Assembly (NCBI GenBank): GCA_947378615.1
Contig: CANCKV010000120.1
Location: 1 to 8,262 of the forward strand
Direction: 5' to 3'
Length of the DNA stretch: 8,262 nucleotides
Origin: Chitinophagaceae bacterium
GTDB lineage: Bacteria; Bacteroidota; Bacteroidia; Chitinophagales; Chitinophagaceae
A program made the translations under genes and the position numbers. Every line of letters starts with the position of its first letter. Within the stretch, counting starts at the first letter, position 1. A model generated the notes under the pieces. The model saw only the letters and a list, made by a program, of their open reading frames with translations. It was not told the origin of the DNA and ran no database searches. This document shows positions 1 through 6,563 of this stretch, piece by piece.

Positions 1-267
1 TGCAACTTGTAGTTTACCACTTGCATTCAAATTGTCTATAGCAAAAGAATGATCGGAACTAAATGCTGTTTTACTAACACGCACTCGAAGAGTGGTAGCA
101 TTATAGGCATTGATGCGGGCGAAGCCATTCGTAAGATTCAGTTCCACACCTCCTTGAATAGCTGTTTCTTTGGTCACATTTCCAGCTTGTTCGCTAAGAC
201 GATTCATTTGACACATTACTTTATTAGTGATGAAAAATGCAATTGTAATGACAAGAAGTTGTTTCAT
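1..267 (-). CDS. Secreted glycoside hydrolase, probably GH31 (5' fragment)
   Basis: Reading leftward from the ATG at 267, the frame stays open for 89 codons to the window edge, so only the N-terminus is present. Residues 1-19 form a signal peptide: a Lys after the initiator Met, a hydrophobic core LLVITIAFFI, then a Cys/Gln region, so export to periplasm or surface is likely. Residues 37-75 (GGVELNLTNGFARINAYN, then TTLRVRVS and a later SFAI) match the N-terminal mutarotase-like beta domain found ahead of the catalytic barrel in family 31 alpha-glucosidases/alpha-xylosidases, where a 'tol-l-.G-.rI.vy....vRVr' pattern followed by SyAv is usual. The catalytic domain lies outside, so substrate and activity cannot be judged. 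The family call rests on pattern memory of this short region. A TAnnTTTG box lies about 26 bases upstream of the ATG. There is no Shine-Dalgarno. Confidence 0.7.
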   Translation of the reverse strand, partial: MKQLLVITIAFFITNKVMCQMNRLSEQAGNVTKETAIQGGVELNLTNGFARINAYNATTLRVRVSKTAFSSDHSFAIDNLNASGKLQVA

Positions 268-292
268 AATCAAGCAAGTAAATAGTTTGGTG

Positions 293-300
293 CAAACTTA
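293..300 (-). promoter_or_regulatory. Candidate Bacteroidota -7 box for the GH31-like gene
   Basis: On the minus strand this reads TAAGTTTG, a full match to the Bacteroidota TAnnTTTG -7 consensus, 26 bases ahead of the ATG. No TTTG -33 box is visible at the usual 17-23 base spacing, so only half of the promoter is supported. Confidence 0.4.
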
Positions 301-342
301 TTGTTTTTGAATTAATAATATGTATTTTTTACACAACAGAAT

Positions 343-372
343 GAGGGAAAGAGTTAGAGGAGGGAAAGAGTT
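343..372. repeat. Short direct repeat (two copies of a 13-mer)
   Basis: GAGGGAAAGAGTT occurs at 343-355 and again at 360-372, a 17-base period. It lies in the gap between the GH31-like gene start and the yidD end (268-464). I see nothing else in that gap apart from the -7 box; in particular no convincing terminator hairpin after yidD. Probably incidental. Confidence 0.35.
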
Positions 373-464
373 TCCAGTTACAAGTTACTAGAGAGTTCGA
401 ACCAGTAGTCTTTCACCTATACCTTCTACTTGGCTTATAACTTAATACTAATAACCTACAACTT

Positions 465-695
465 TCAAGGTACAGGATCATGTCCATGCCCTCCCCACGG
501 ATGACAGCGGCCAATTCTTTTTAGGGCAAGCCATATTCCTTTCAAAACACCATATTTATTAATAGCGTCTAAGGCATAGTGAGAACAAGTAGGGGTATAT
601 CTACATTTTGGACCAATTGCAGGAGAAATTACATACTGATAAAATTTAATCAATAATATAAAAGGAAATCTAATTAGCTTTTGAAATATTTCCAT
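465..695 (-). CDS. yidD: Membrane protein insertion efficiency factor YidD
   Basis: 76 residues, the usual size for this family. The whole signature is visible: an N-terminal amphipathic/hydrophobic stretch (residues 5-22), then [20 protein letters not shown] (21-40), [23 protein letters not shown] (52-69) and the terminal DPVP. The conserved cysteines are C31, C37 and C64. YidD is a small inner-membrane-associated protein that helps YidC/Sec insert membrane proteins. The gene usually sits between rnpA and yidC; here no yidC follows within the window, since the next gene leftward is the GH31-like one on the same strand. The ATG at 695 gives the normal N-terminus and overlaps the last 26 bases of rnpA in another frame, which suggests translational coupling. 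Confidence 0.96.
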   Translation of the reverse strand: MEIFQKLIRFPFILLIKFYQYVISPAIGPKCRYTPTCSHYALDAINKYGVLKGIWLALKRIGRCHPWGGHGHDPVP

Positions 696-1083
696 CTAAA
701 GCTTTTATTAGTTTGTCAATAATAAGAGGCATTTTTCTTTGCAGAAGATTATCTGCAGGCAGGGCTTTATCTATATACATCAGGAATACCGCAACCTGAA
801 TGTTACGGTTGGCAACAAAATCGTGCAGCGGCAGTTTATTTAACCGATAATTTTCTTTAAGTAAACGTTTGATTCTGTTTCTATCAACTGCATTCTTGAA
901 CTTTTTGCTACTTGCACTTACGCCAATCTTAATCGGATTGTCAATCGGTTCTTCAACCTTCATAAAGACAACTTTCACAGGGAATACCAAGAAAGAATCC
1001 CCTCTTTTAAAGAGTAATTCAATCAGCTTTCTGCTTTTCAGCTTTTCTTGCTTTGTAAAGTTGTATAAAGGTTTGCTAATCAA
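670..1083 (-). CDS. rnpA: Ribonuclease P protein component
   Basis: 137 residues, slightly long for RnpA (usually 110-130). It binds the catalytic RNase P RNA and aids 5' maturation of pre-tRNAs. The family start [18 protein letters not shown] is at residues 11-28. The RNR helix is at about 60-80 ([20 protein letters not shown]), with the basic residues that contact RNA. The frame has no ATG near the family's normal N-terminus. The best start is TTG at 1083, and an in-frame stop lies further upstream inside the terminator hairpin. The last 26 bases are shared with yidD. A terminator hairpin (1112-1137) separates this gene from rpmH, so rnpA expression probably depends on readthrough or on a promoter within that 85-base gap. 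Confidence 0.95.
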   Translation of the reverse strand: MISKPLYNFTKQEKLKSRKLIELLFKRGDSFLVFPVKVVFMKVEEPIDNPIKIGVSASSKKFKNAVDRNRIKRLLKENYRLNKLPLHDFVANRNIQVAVFLMYIDKALPADNLLQRKMPLIIDKLIKALDGNISKAN

Positions 1084-1104
1084 AATTAGTTCACATAAAT
1101 TGAA

Positions 1105-1139
1105 ACGAAAAAGACCGTTTCAGAAAAGAAACGGTCTCT
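1105..1139 (-). terminator. Intrinsic terminator between rpmH and rnpA
   Basis: A perfect 10-bp stem, AGACCGTTTC (1112-1121) with GAAACGGTCT (1128-1137), closes a 6-base loop. Read on the minus strand it is followed at once by TTTTCGTTTC, the T tract expected of a rho-independent terminator. It starts about 31 bases after the rpmH stop. On the plus strand the hairpin is followed by CTAAAT, so it is directional for the rpmH transcript. It would set the ratio of L34 to RnpA by attenuation. Confidence 0.85.
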
Positions 1140-1168
1140 AAATATTATGCGTAAATAGTAACCTACTA

Positions 1169-1324
1169 TTATTTTAATCCCTTCTCGCTTGATACAGTAA
1201 GGCTCTTACGACCCTTTGCTCTACGACTTGCTAATACTCTACGACCATTAGCTGATTGCATACGTTTGCGAAAACCATGTACTGTTTTACGACGCTTTTT
1301 ATGTGGTTGAAATGTTTGTTTCAT
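1169..1324 (-). CDS. rpmH: 50S ribosomal protein L34
   Basis: 51 residues, very basic. It begins [20 protein letters not shown] and continues with [20 protein letters not shown], the L34 core (TFQP, HGFR.RM, NGR.VL..RR.KGRK). The C-terminal extension [11 protein letters not shown] is typical of Bacteroidota rather than of the shorter 44-46 residue proteobacterial form. It is a structural protein of the large ribosomal subunit. The ATG at 1324 is the only sensible start, and there is no Shine-Dalgarno ahead of it. It leads the rpmH-rnpA-yidD cluster, with a terminator directly after it and a -7 box about 77 bases upstream. Confidence 0.97.
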   Translation of the reverse strand: MKQTFQPHKKRRKTVHGFRKRMQSANGRRVLASRRAKGRKSLTVSSEKGLK

Positions 1325-1401
1325 TGTTTAAATTTTACTAACCCGATAATATTTTTTCAACTTTATAGTAGTCACCATCTCCACTATTTGTGAAAGGACG
1401 G

Positions 1402-1409
1402 CAAATGTA
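1402..1409 (-). promoter_or_regulatory. Candidate -7 box of the rpmH promoter
   Basis: On the minus strand this is TACATTTG, a full match to TAnnTTTG. It lies 77 bases upstream of the rpmH ATG and implies a leader of about 70 bases. No good TTTG is seen at -33; the upstream region is simply AT-rich. Apart from this, the 1325-1509 gap holds nothing I can identify, and no clear terminator for the response regulator gene. Confidence 0.45.
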
Positions 1410-1509
1410 GGGGTTTAGTATTAAATGTAATAAAAATTATCGTGAGAATTTGGGAATATTATCAAAAAAATAGCTAAAAAATGTATTTCATGCGATAAAA
1501 AAGCATTTT

Positions 1510-1908
1510 TTATAACAATGATGCAATAGAAGGCAGATTTTTTATGTAATTACACGCATCCACTTTCAAAGGTTTTTCGAGAAAATCTATTATCTGTGGG
1601 TATTCTTTTGCTTTATTCCTATCGCCTGTATCCACAGAAGAAGTAACCATAACAACAATTAATTTTTTTTCAAACTCCTTTCCTTGAATTGCATCCAAAA
1701 ATTCCCAGCCATTCATAATTGGCATATTGATATCAAGAAGGACAAGATAATTATCAAAATCAGCATGTTGTGAAACAAGAAAATCATAAGCTGATTTGCC
1801 TTCGTCAAAAACGAGAGGTTCAGTACAAAGACCGGATTTTAAAACCATCATCTTATGTACTAGTTTTATCATTCTGTCATCATCGACTATTAAAACTTTT
1901 AAACTCAT
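1510..1908 (-). CDS. Single-domain CheY-like response regulator
   Basis: 132 residues forming one receiver domain with no output domain. All phosphorylation-site residues are visible: acidic pocket D9-D10-D11 (LIVDDDR), phospho-acceptor D59 (LVLLDINMPIMNGWEF), switch T89/S90 (VMVTSS) and K112 followed by P113 (EKPL). It resembles the Rcp1/CheY-like stand-alone receivers common in Bacteroidota, which pass phosphate on or bind a partner protein. The gene starts 3 bases after the stop of the REC-PAS-PAS gene, so the two are almost certainly co-transcribed and the receiver is the likely partner of that protein's histidine. A weak AGG lies about 10 bases ahead of the ATG. What it controls cannot be read from the sequence. 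Confidence 0.93.
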   Translation of the reverse strand: MSLKVLIVDDDRMIKLVHKMMVLKSGLCTEPLVFDEGKSAYDFLVSQHADFDNYLVLLDINMPIMNGWEFLDAIQGKEFEKKLIVVMVTSSVDTGDRNKAKEYPQIIDFLEKPLKVDACNYIKNLPSIASLL

Positions 1909-1911
1909 AGC

Positions 1912-3315
1912 TTATACCTGATTTTTAATTAACTCGGTTTTTTGAACAATATTTCTAATTATTTCATCTAATTCATCAGCTGAAGTTGCAATATTATCAA
2001 TAATTTCTTCTTTCGAGAAATCTTCGCTCAATTCTTGATCTTTCAAGATACTTACCAAACCCATTATTCTTGCTAAAGGAGCCCTAACCAAATGTGATTG
2101 AGTCCATGCAATTTCTTTTAATCGTTTATTTTGTTCTTCAATTGATTGTAAATGTATTCTTCTGTCTGTTACATCGCGTTGAATATAGATCCAATGAGTA
2201 AATCCTCCTTTTTTATCTGCTACAGGAGCCACAGAGATGCTTCCCCAAAAAGTGTCCCCGTTTTTTTTGTAATTGACCAAAACAACATTGCAGGTTTCCC
2301 AATTTGCCTGTGCCTCACTAAGTTTATTCAGCTCATTAATATCAGAATTGGGACCTGTTAAAATAGCCGTAGTTTTTCCAATGACTTCTTCTCGAGAGTA
2401 GCCTGTGATTTTTGTAAATGCCTCATTAGCAAAAACAATTTTATGTTCTGTTTCTGGAACTTTTGCAACTTCGGTAATCAAGATGGCATCTGTTGCATTT
2501 GTGATTACAGATTCTAAAAGTCTCAATTTATCTTCTTCTTGTTTTTTGGCAGTGATATCCTGCATTGCCCCAATCATTCTAATTGGTCTCTTATCTGCAT
2601 CTAGAATTAGATAAGCTCTATCAAAAACATATTTATAGGTATCATCGGCACAACGAAATCTATATTCGAGTTGAAATAATGAAATACCATCTTCAAAATT
2701 AGTAGCTAATGAAGATGCTAGATTTTCGTAATCGTCAGGATGAATTTTGCTATGCCACCATTTTTCAGTGTTTTCAATTTTATCTTCGGCATATCCGAAC
2801 ACGCGAGTAATTCCATGATTCGAATAAAAAGAACCCGTTAAAATATCCCAATCCCAAATAGTGTCACTAGTTGCTTGTGAAAGAATCTCATATCGCTCAT
2901 TACTCTTTTTGAGTTTACGTTCAATCCGTTTGCGTTCAATGCTATAATTAATGCTTTTGGTAAGTTGTGGTGCTGTAAGTTCATCTTTTAATAAGTAATC
3001 CGAAACACCTAACGACAAGGTTTTTATACCAAACGTTTGGTCACTGTAACCTGTCAAAACAATTACAGGAGTCCACATAGCGAGCTCAACAACTTCTTTT
3101 ACTAACTGTTCACCACTGTTATCTGGTAGGGAAAGATCTAGAAATATGGAATCGAACTTTGTAGGAAGAAGCAGTTGCACTTTTGCTTTTGCAAAGGTTT
3201 CTACCATTACAATCTCAGATTCAGGAGATATTTCTTCAAGATACTCCCGTATCAAGAAGGCATCCCCCTGATTATCTTCAATAACTAATAGTCTTATCTT
3301 CTCTTGCGAAAGCAT
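1912..3315 (-). CDS. REC-PAS-PAS signalling protein ending in a DHp domain, no ATPase domain
   Basis: 467 residues, cytoplasmic; no membrane segments. Domains in order: a receiver at 6-125 with E13/D14, phospho-acceptor D60 (FLDLSLPDNSG), T88 and K110; a charged coiled-coil linker at 122-142; a PAS of the PAS_3 type at about 145-260 (WDWD, HPDD, EYRFRCADDTYKYV, GAMQDIT); a second PAS at about 265-385 (NATDAILI, IVFANEAFTKITGYSREEV, GKTT.ILTGPNSD, WIYIQRDVTDRR); then a helical dimerisation domain at 386-460 whose H-box is QSHLVRAPLARIMGL, with H408 as the probable phosphorylated histidine. The protein stops at residue 467, straight after the second DHp helix, and no N, G1 or G2 ATP-binding boxes follow in any frame before the next gene. 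It therefore cannot autophosphorylate like a normal kinase. It may relay phosphate from D60 to H408 to the adjacent receiver, or work with a kinase in trans. That role is inference. Confidence 0.9.
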   Translation of the reverse strand: MLSQEKIRLLVIEDNQGDAFLIREYLEEISPESEIVMVETFAKAKVQLLLPTKFDSIFLDLSLPDNSGEQLVKEVVELAMWTPVIVLTGYSDQTFGIKTLSLGVSDYLLKDELTAPQLTKSINYSIERKRIERKLKKSNERYEILSQATSDTIWDWDILTGSFYSNHGITRVFGYAEDKIENTEKWWHSKIHPDDYENLASSLATNFEDGISLFQLEYRFRCADDTYKYVFDRAYLILDADKRPIRMIGAMQDITAKKQEEDKLRLLESVITNATDAILITEVAKVPETEHKIVFANEAFTKITGYSREEVIGKTTAILTGPNSDINELNKLSEAQANWETCNVVLVNYKKNGDTFWGSISVAPVADKKGGFTHWIYIQRDVTDRRIHLQSIEEQNKRLKEIAWTQSHLVRAPLARIMGLVSILKDQELSEDFSKEEIIDNIATSADELDEIIRNIVQKTELIKNQV

Positions 3316-3338
3316 TATAATTGATTATGAATTAAAAA

Positions 3339-3367
3339 GAAATCTACTCAATTGAGATTCTAACAAA
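3339..3367 (-). promoter_or_regulatory. Candidate Bacteroidota promoter for the REC-PAS-PAS/REC operon
   Basis: On the minus strand a -33 TTTG (3364-3367) is followed after 17 bases by TAGATTTC (3339-3346), a one-mismatch match to TAnnTTTG. Spacing fits the phylum consensus. The -7 box ends 23 bases ahead of the ATG at 3315, so the leader would be short, under 20 bases. Confidence 0.4.
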
Positions 3368-3394
3368 AAAGAAACTTTAATGTTTCAATACAGT

Positions 3395-3426
3395 CTATAA
3401 ACATATTTATAGTGACTATAAAAGTC
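3395..3426. promoter_or_regulatory. Palindromes in the divergent intergenic region (possible operator)
   Basis: CTATAAA (3395-3401) and TTTATAG (3406-3412) form a perfect 7-bp inverted repeat around a CATA loop. GACT (3414-3417) and AGTC (3423-3426) form a second small one directly beside it. They lie in the 265-base gap between the divergent signalling operon and gldB, upstream of the candidate operon promoter. In AT-rich DNA such palindromes arise by chance, so this is only a possible protein-binding site. Confidence 0.22.
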
Positions 3427-3580
3427 GTAAAAGTAGAACATTTATACTTACGAACAAATTGCTGTTTTATATTCATCTAGATTACTACAATACAATTCAG
3501 AAAACAATTCAAATAGTTAATTTTCACCTTGTTTGTCATATTTCAAACCGATTGTCATTCGTTTTTATTTAATTCGTGCC

Positions 3581-4600
3581 ATGAAAAAATTGGCTACTTA
3601 TTTAATTATTGCATTTGTAACAGTTGGATGTTCTTCAAAGAAAAAGATTCCCGACGTTTCAAATATTCAGGTAGAGCTTAAAACAATCCGCTTTGAAAAA
3701 GATTTCTTTGCAATTGATACCATTAATATGGACAAAGGATTACAAGCATTATTTATCAACCATAAAGGGTTCACTCAAGACTTTCTATACAATATTCTAG
3801 GAATAGTTCAAAATCCTGATAGTGTTATGTCAAATTCTAAACAGTTTATTGCTACATACAGGAGCATTTATTCAGCCTCTATAAAACCCTTTCAAGATTT
3901 TACTCCTATTGAAAACGAAGTTAAAAGAGGCTTGCAATTCGTGAATTACTATTTTCCCAAATATCCATTACCCAAAAAGATAATTACGTTTATTGGCCCT
4001 CTTAATAGTTATGCGGGCATCATCACTCCCGACAATAGCCTTGCAGTTGGCTTGCAATTGTATTTAGGTAAAAATTATTCAGTATATCAATCGGAAGAAG
4101 TACTGAATATGTATCCTTCCTATGTTTCCCGCAAGTTTGAATCACCCTATATTTCAGTAAATTGCATCAAGAATGTAATAGATGATATTTTTACCCTCAA
4201 CCAACCTCCTAAAAAAAGTACACAGTTAATAGAAAAGATGATTGATGAGGGGAAACGTTTATACGTTTTAGATGCATTGTTGCCCTACACAGCAGACAGC
4301 CTGAAGAGTGGCTATACTCAACAACAAATTGACAATAGTATTGCCTCTGAGAAAAATATATGGGCATTCTTTGTTGAGAATGATTTGCTTTATCAAACCG
4401 ACCCTACAGTCATCAGTCCATATGTGAATGACGGGCCAAATACAGCAGAACTTGGTGATAAATCGCCGGGCAATATTGGTCAATTCGTAGGCTATCAAAT
4501 TGTGAAAAAATGGATGGAGAAAAACGATAAAATTGGTTTAGATAAGCTGATACAAAAGCCTTCCAAACAATTATTTGAGGAGGCTAAGTATCGGCCATAA
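3581..4600 (+). CDS. gldB: Gliding motility / type IX secretion lipoprotein GldB
   Basis: 339 residues from the ATG at 3581. That start begins a clean lipoprotein signal: MKK, a hydrophobic core, and lipobox TVGC with C17 as the lipidated residue. The frame is open for 16 more codons upstream, but these would push the signal inward and are rejected. GldB features: RFEKDFFAID at 37-46, LGI at 73-75, VGLQLYLGKNYSVY at 156-169, LYVLDALLP at 227-235, GYTQQQ at 244-249, NIWAFFVENDLLYQTD at 259-274 and GPNTAELGDKSPGNIGQFVG at 285-304. GldB is an envelope lipoprotein needed for gliding in Flavobacterium johnsoniae and linked to the Gld/T9SS machinery, but homologues also occur in non-gliding Bacteroidota. 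The frequent neighbour gldC is not here. No metal-binding HExxH or other catalytic motif is seen. The gene is convergent with the next one, with an 83-base gap. Confidence 0.9.
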   Translation: MKKLATYLIIAFVTVGCSSKKKIPDVSNIQVELKTIRFEKDFFAIDTINMDKGLQALFINHKGFTQDFLYNILGIVQNPDSVMSNSKQFIATYRSIYSASIKPFQDFTPIENEVKRGLQFVNYYFPKYPLPKKIITFIGPLNSYAGIITPDNSLAVGLQLYLGKNYSVYQSEEVLNMYPSYVSRKFESPYISVNCIKNVIDDIFTLNQPPKKSTQLIEKMIDEGKRLYVLDALLPYTADSLKSGYTQQQIDNSIASEKNIWAFFVENDLLYQTDPTVISPYVNDGPNTAELGDKSPGNIGQFVGYQIVKKWMEKNDKIGLDKLIQKPSKQLFEEAKYRP

Positions 4601-4683
4601 TAGAAATATATCGTTCTCTAAATTCGAAAAAAAACATGTTTATCTTGTAAATATGGATTAAAATTGGAATTTGGCAGAGCAAC

Positions 4684-6180
4684 TTATTTAGCAACTTTAA
4701 TTGCCTTAATTTGATAATATTCCTGAAATAGCTTTCTTGAATTTGAATCTCCCATATCATCTTGAAAGCATAATAAAGTGGGTTTCTTTTTCATCCATTC
4801 CTTTACCATTGCTTTTTGATTCGACTTATCTACTGCAGCATTTATTTCATTTTCAATCAAAGGAAAAAACAGACTATCAGCGTGTTCAACCTGTCCTTTG
4901 TCCATTTGAATTTCTCTTGATTTCATAATATTGGAATACAATTTGGCTGAGACCAAGGATGCAAGAATTTCTTTGCTAGTCCTGTTTGCTACAATGCAAC
5001 ATGCAATAGCAATAATGGTCAAATAACCCACATTAGCATGCTTAGCAATCTGTAAAATATTTTTATTCTCAATGAATAATCCCCAATAACATGAAAGTAT
5101 AAAAAAGACTATCATCGTAATAGCAGTCAATAAATTAACGGCTCTTTCAGGAAATGAACCATTACTTATTATGAGTATGGGAATGAGTACGATACCTAAT
5201 AGGGCTGTCCAATATGTTATTAAACGAAAAATCGTTGTGGCATTTACCTCTCTTTTTTTTATCCCTACCAACTTATCTTGAAAGTTAATGGAAGAAATAA
5301 ACAATGCTAGAAAGCTTATCCAAAATAAAGGTGACTGGAAAATATTCCAATACACATCAAAGATTCTAAAAAGAGCAGAAACAAAAGCTACAGGAATATG
5401 AATACTCTTATTTCCTATCAATTCCATTCTTTCTCGATTGCCGGGAGCTATTGCAGTAATTGCAAAACTCAATAAATAGATTACTAGGATTGAAAGGAAA
5501 TAAAATTTTTTCTCAAGTATCTTTTCTTTATTTAATAAAGCTGTAATGAGTAAAATGATTCCTGTAAATAATACACCAACCTCATTAGTGCCATTAGTCA
5601 TGATGACCAACAGAAGTAGAGAAACAAACAAAAAAGGTTTCCTTTTTGGTGCTGAATTAAGCCAACTTATACCTGTAGAAATTAATAATAATAATAAAAT
5701 AACCGAGGATTGATAGGTGACGGCACTACTAAACCAAAATAATGCTGTAGATAATTCAGGATAAGCTACAAATAAATTAATACAAATCAGCGATGATAGG
5801 GTAATCCTATATACAAAGTTGATTGAATTAGTCAACATGAATCTGTTGATGACGGTAATCAGTCGATAAACCGAAATCAAAGTAAATGTTAGGAGTAAAA
5901 TGGTATGTAAATAATAAGACGGAATTAAGATGCGGCGATAAGAAAACAAAGAGGCAATAATATTGGAGAAATAACGACCTCCCCAATGTAGATAAACGTA
6001 TTTTTGGTAGCCTATGAAACCATATTTTCTATTCCATAACAACGCATAATAATCATCGGCAATTGCATGATTAAAGAAGGCGAGAATGCATAATCCAAAA
6101 AAGAATAATAAGATGGCTAACCATAAAATTAAAATGCTACCTCGCTTAATCAATTTATTATCCATATACAACTTTATCAT
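4684..6180 (-). CDS. Polytopic membrane protein, DUF6056 / GT-C glycosyltransferase-like
   Basis: 498 residues with about 11 predicted membrane helices (clear ones near 15-36, 90-110, 126-140, 146-172, 183-194, 202-216, 226-246, 284-299, 318-338, 347-368 and 383-398), then a soluble tail of roughly 100 residues. The first outer loop carries ADDYYALLW (41-49) and HWGGRYFSN (65-73). Later motifs are ALFWFSSAVTYQ (146-157), TNGTNEVG (195-202), APGNRERM (245-252) and FPERAVNL (343-350). An acidic pair in the first loop and this helix layout resemble GT-C enzymes that use lipid-linked sugars, and the pattern matches DUF6056 as I remember it. Donor and acceptor are unknown. The start could also be the ATG six codons in (6165); neither has a Shine-Dalgarno. 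It stands alone, not in an operon. Confidence 0.85.
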   Translation of the reverse strand: MIKLYMDNKLIKRGSILILWLAILLFFFGLCILAFFNHAIADDYYALLWNRKYGFIGYQKYVYLHWGGRYFSNIIASLFSYRRILIPSYYLHTILLLTFTLISVYRLITVINRFMLTNSINFVYRITLSSLICINLFVAYPELSTALFWFSSAVTYQSSVILLLLLISTGISWLNSAPKRKPFLFVSLLLLVIMTNGTNEVGVLFTGIILLITALLNKEKILEKKFYFLSILVIYLLSFAITAIAPGNRERMELIGNKSIHIPVAFVSALFRIFDVYWNIFQSPLFWISFLALFISSINFQDKLVGIKKREVNATTIFRLITYWTALLGIVLIPILIISNGSFPERAVNLLTAITMIVFFILSCYWGLFIENKNILQIAKHANVGYLTIIAIACCIVANRTSKEILASLVSAKLYSNIMKSREIQMDKGQVEHADSLFFPLIENEINAAVDKSNQKAMVKEWMKKKPTLLCFQDDMGDSNSRKLFQEYYQIKAIKVAK

Positions 6181-6274
6181 TCAGTTAATCACCAAGAAAC
6201 TAATACAGTTAACTCAAACTTTTATTTTAAATCAATTAGTTTGCAATTGATAGACAAAAAGTTATTTAACTTCT

Positions 6275-6392
6275 TATTCAACGGGTGCATAAAAGTTTTT
6301 CGCTTGAAGAGTTTCGTGGAGACACGAACCTCGGCAGTCTGCCTCGCGGCGTGTCCTCACGCAGCGAAAAACTTTTATGCGCCCTATTCAAC
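6275..6392. mobile_element. MITE-like element with 22-bp TIRs and 8-bp target duplication
   Basis: The element itself is 6283-6384 (102 bp). Its ends are GGGTGCATAAAAGTTTTTCG + CT (6283-6304) and AGCGAAAAACTTTTATGCGC + CC (6363-6384), matching at 21 of 22 positions as inverted repeats; the odd pair is G-T. It is flanked exactly by TATTCAAC at 6275-6282 and 6385-6392, a direct 8-bp repeat read as a target-site duplication. The interior is GC-rich compared with its surroundings and holds three small hairpins: TTCGTG-gaga-CACGAA (6313-6328), GGCA-gtc-TGCC (6333-6343) and CGTG-tcct-CACG (6350-6361). Together with the outer stem this gives a cloverleaf-like fold. There is no coding capacity, so it would need a transposase in trans; which family is unknown. 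Confidence 0.8.
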
Positions 6393-6428
6393 AATAGATA
6401 GTAATTAACATTCATTTTCTATTGTTGA
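6388..6428. repeat. 11-bp inverted repeat beside the MITE
   Basis: TCAACAATAGA (6388-6398) and TCTATTGTTGA (6418-6428) are perfect inverted repeats with a 19-base loop. The left arm overlaps the right copy of the MITE target duplication, so the MITE sits at the foot of this hairpin. There is no T tract on either side, so it is not a typical terminator. Confidence 0.55.
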
Positions 6429-6560
6429 TTCAAAACTATATTATTTTCTAATTTATCATCTAATTCAGCACTAGTGATTTTCTTGTTTTTACAAATATAG
6501 CTTTCTTGCTTTCTAATTTGTTCATGTATGTACCCATTTCTCAAATCATAATCCTTTCAT
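6419..6560 (-). pseudogene. Possible frameshifted micro-gene (about 46 residues)
   Basis: On the minus strand an ATG at 6560 follows a very strong ribosome-binding-like run (AAGGGGGG, 6 bases ahead), rare in this window. The frame from that ATG stops after MKGL. Dropping one G from the following AAAGG would join it to an open frame that reads DYDLRNGYIHEQIRKQESYI, then CKNKKITSAELDDKLENNIV and LNQQ, ending at TAG 6419-6421. The product would be charged and helical. I recognise no family. AT-rich DNA easily yields such Lys/Asn/Ile/Glu-rich frames, so this may be chance. Confidence 0.22.
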
Positions 6561-6563
6561 TTT

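Noticed and set aside
49..285. 78-codon plus-strand frame
   Set aside because: It is antisense to the GH31-like N-terminus, which has a signal peptide and family motifs; the plus frame has no family-like features.
869..1141. 90-codon plus-strand frame
   Set aside because: It lies antisense to rnpA and runs through the terminator hairpin; a shadow of the RnpA frame.
2152..2614. Two 69-codon plus-strand frames
   Set aside because: Both are antisense to the PAS domains of the signalling protein and carry no recognisable motif.
3533..3580. Upstream extension of gldB by 16 codons
   Set aside because: It would place a charged, unrelated stretch ahead of a perfect lipoprotein signal that starts at 3581.
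4268..4498. 76-codon minus-strand frame
   Set aside because: Antisense inside gldB, with no motif.
4601..4683. Bidirectional terminator between gldB and the membrane protein gene
   Set aside because: Only weak, interrupted AT pairings are visible around 4633-4655, none with a convincing stem.
4737..4928. 63-codon plus-strand frame
   Set aside because: Antisense to the C-terminal tail of the membrane protein.
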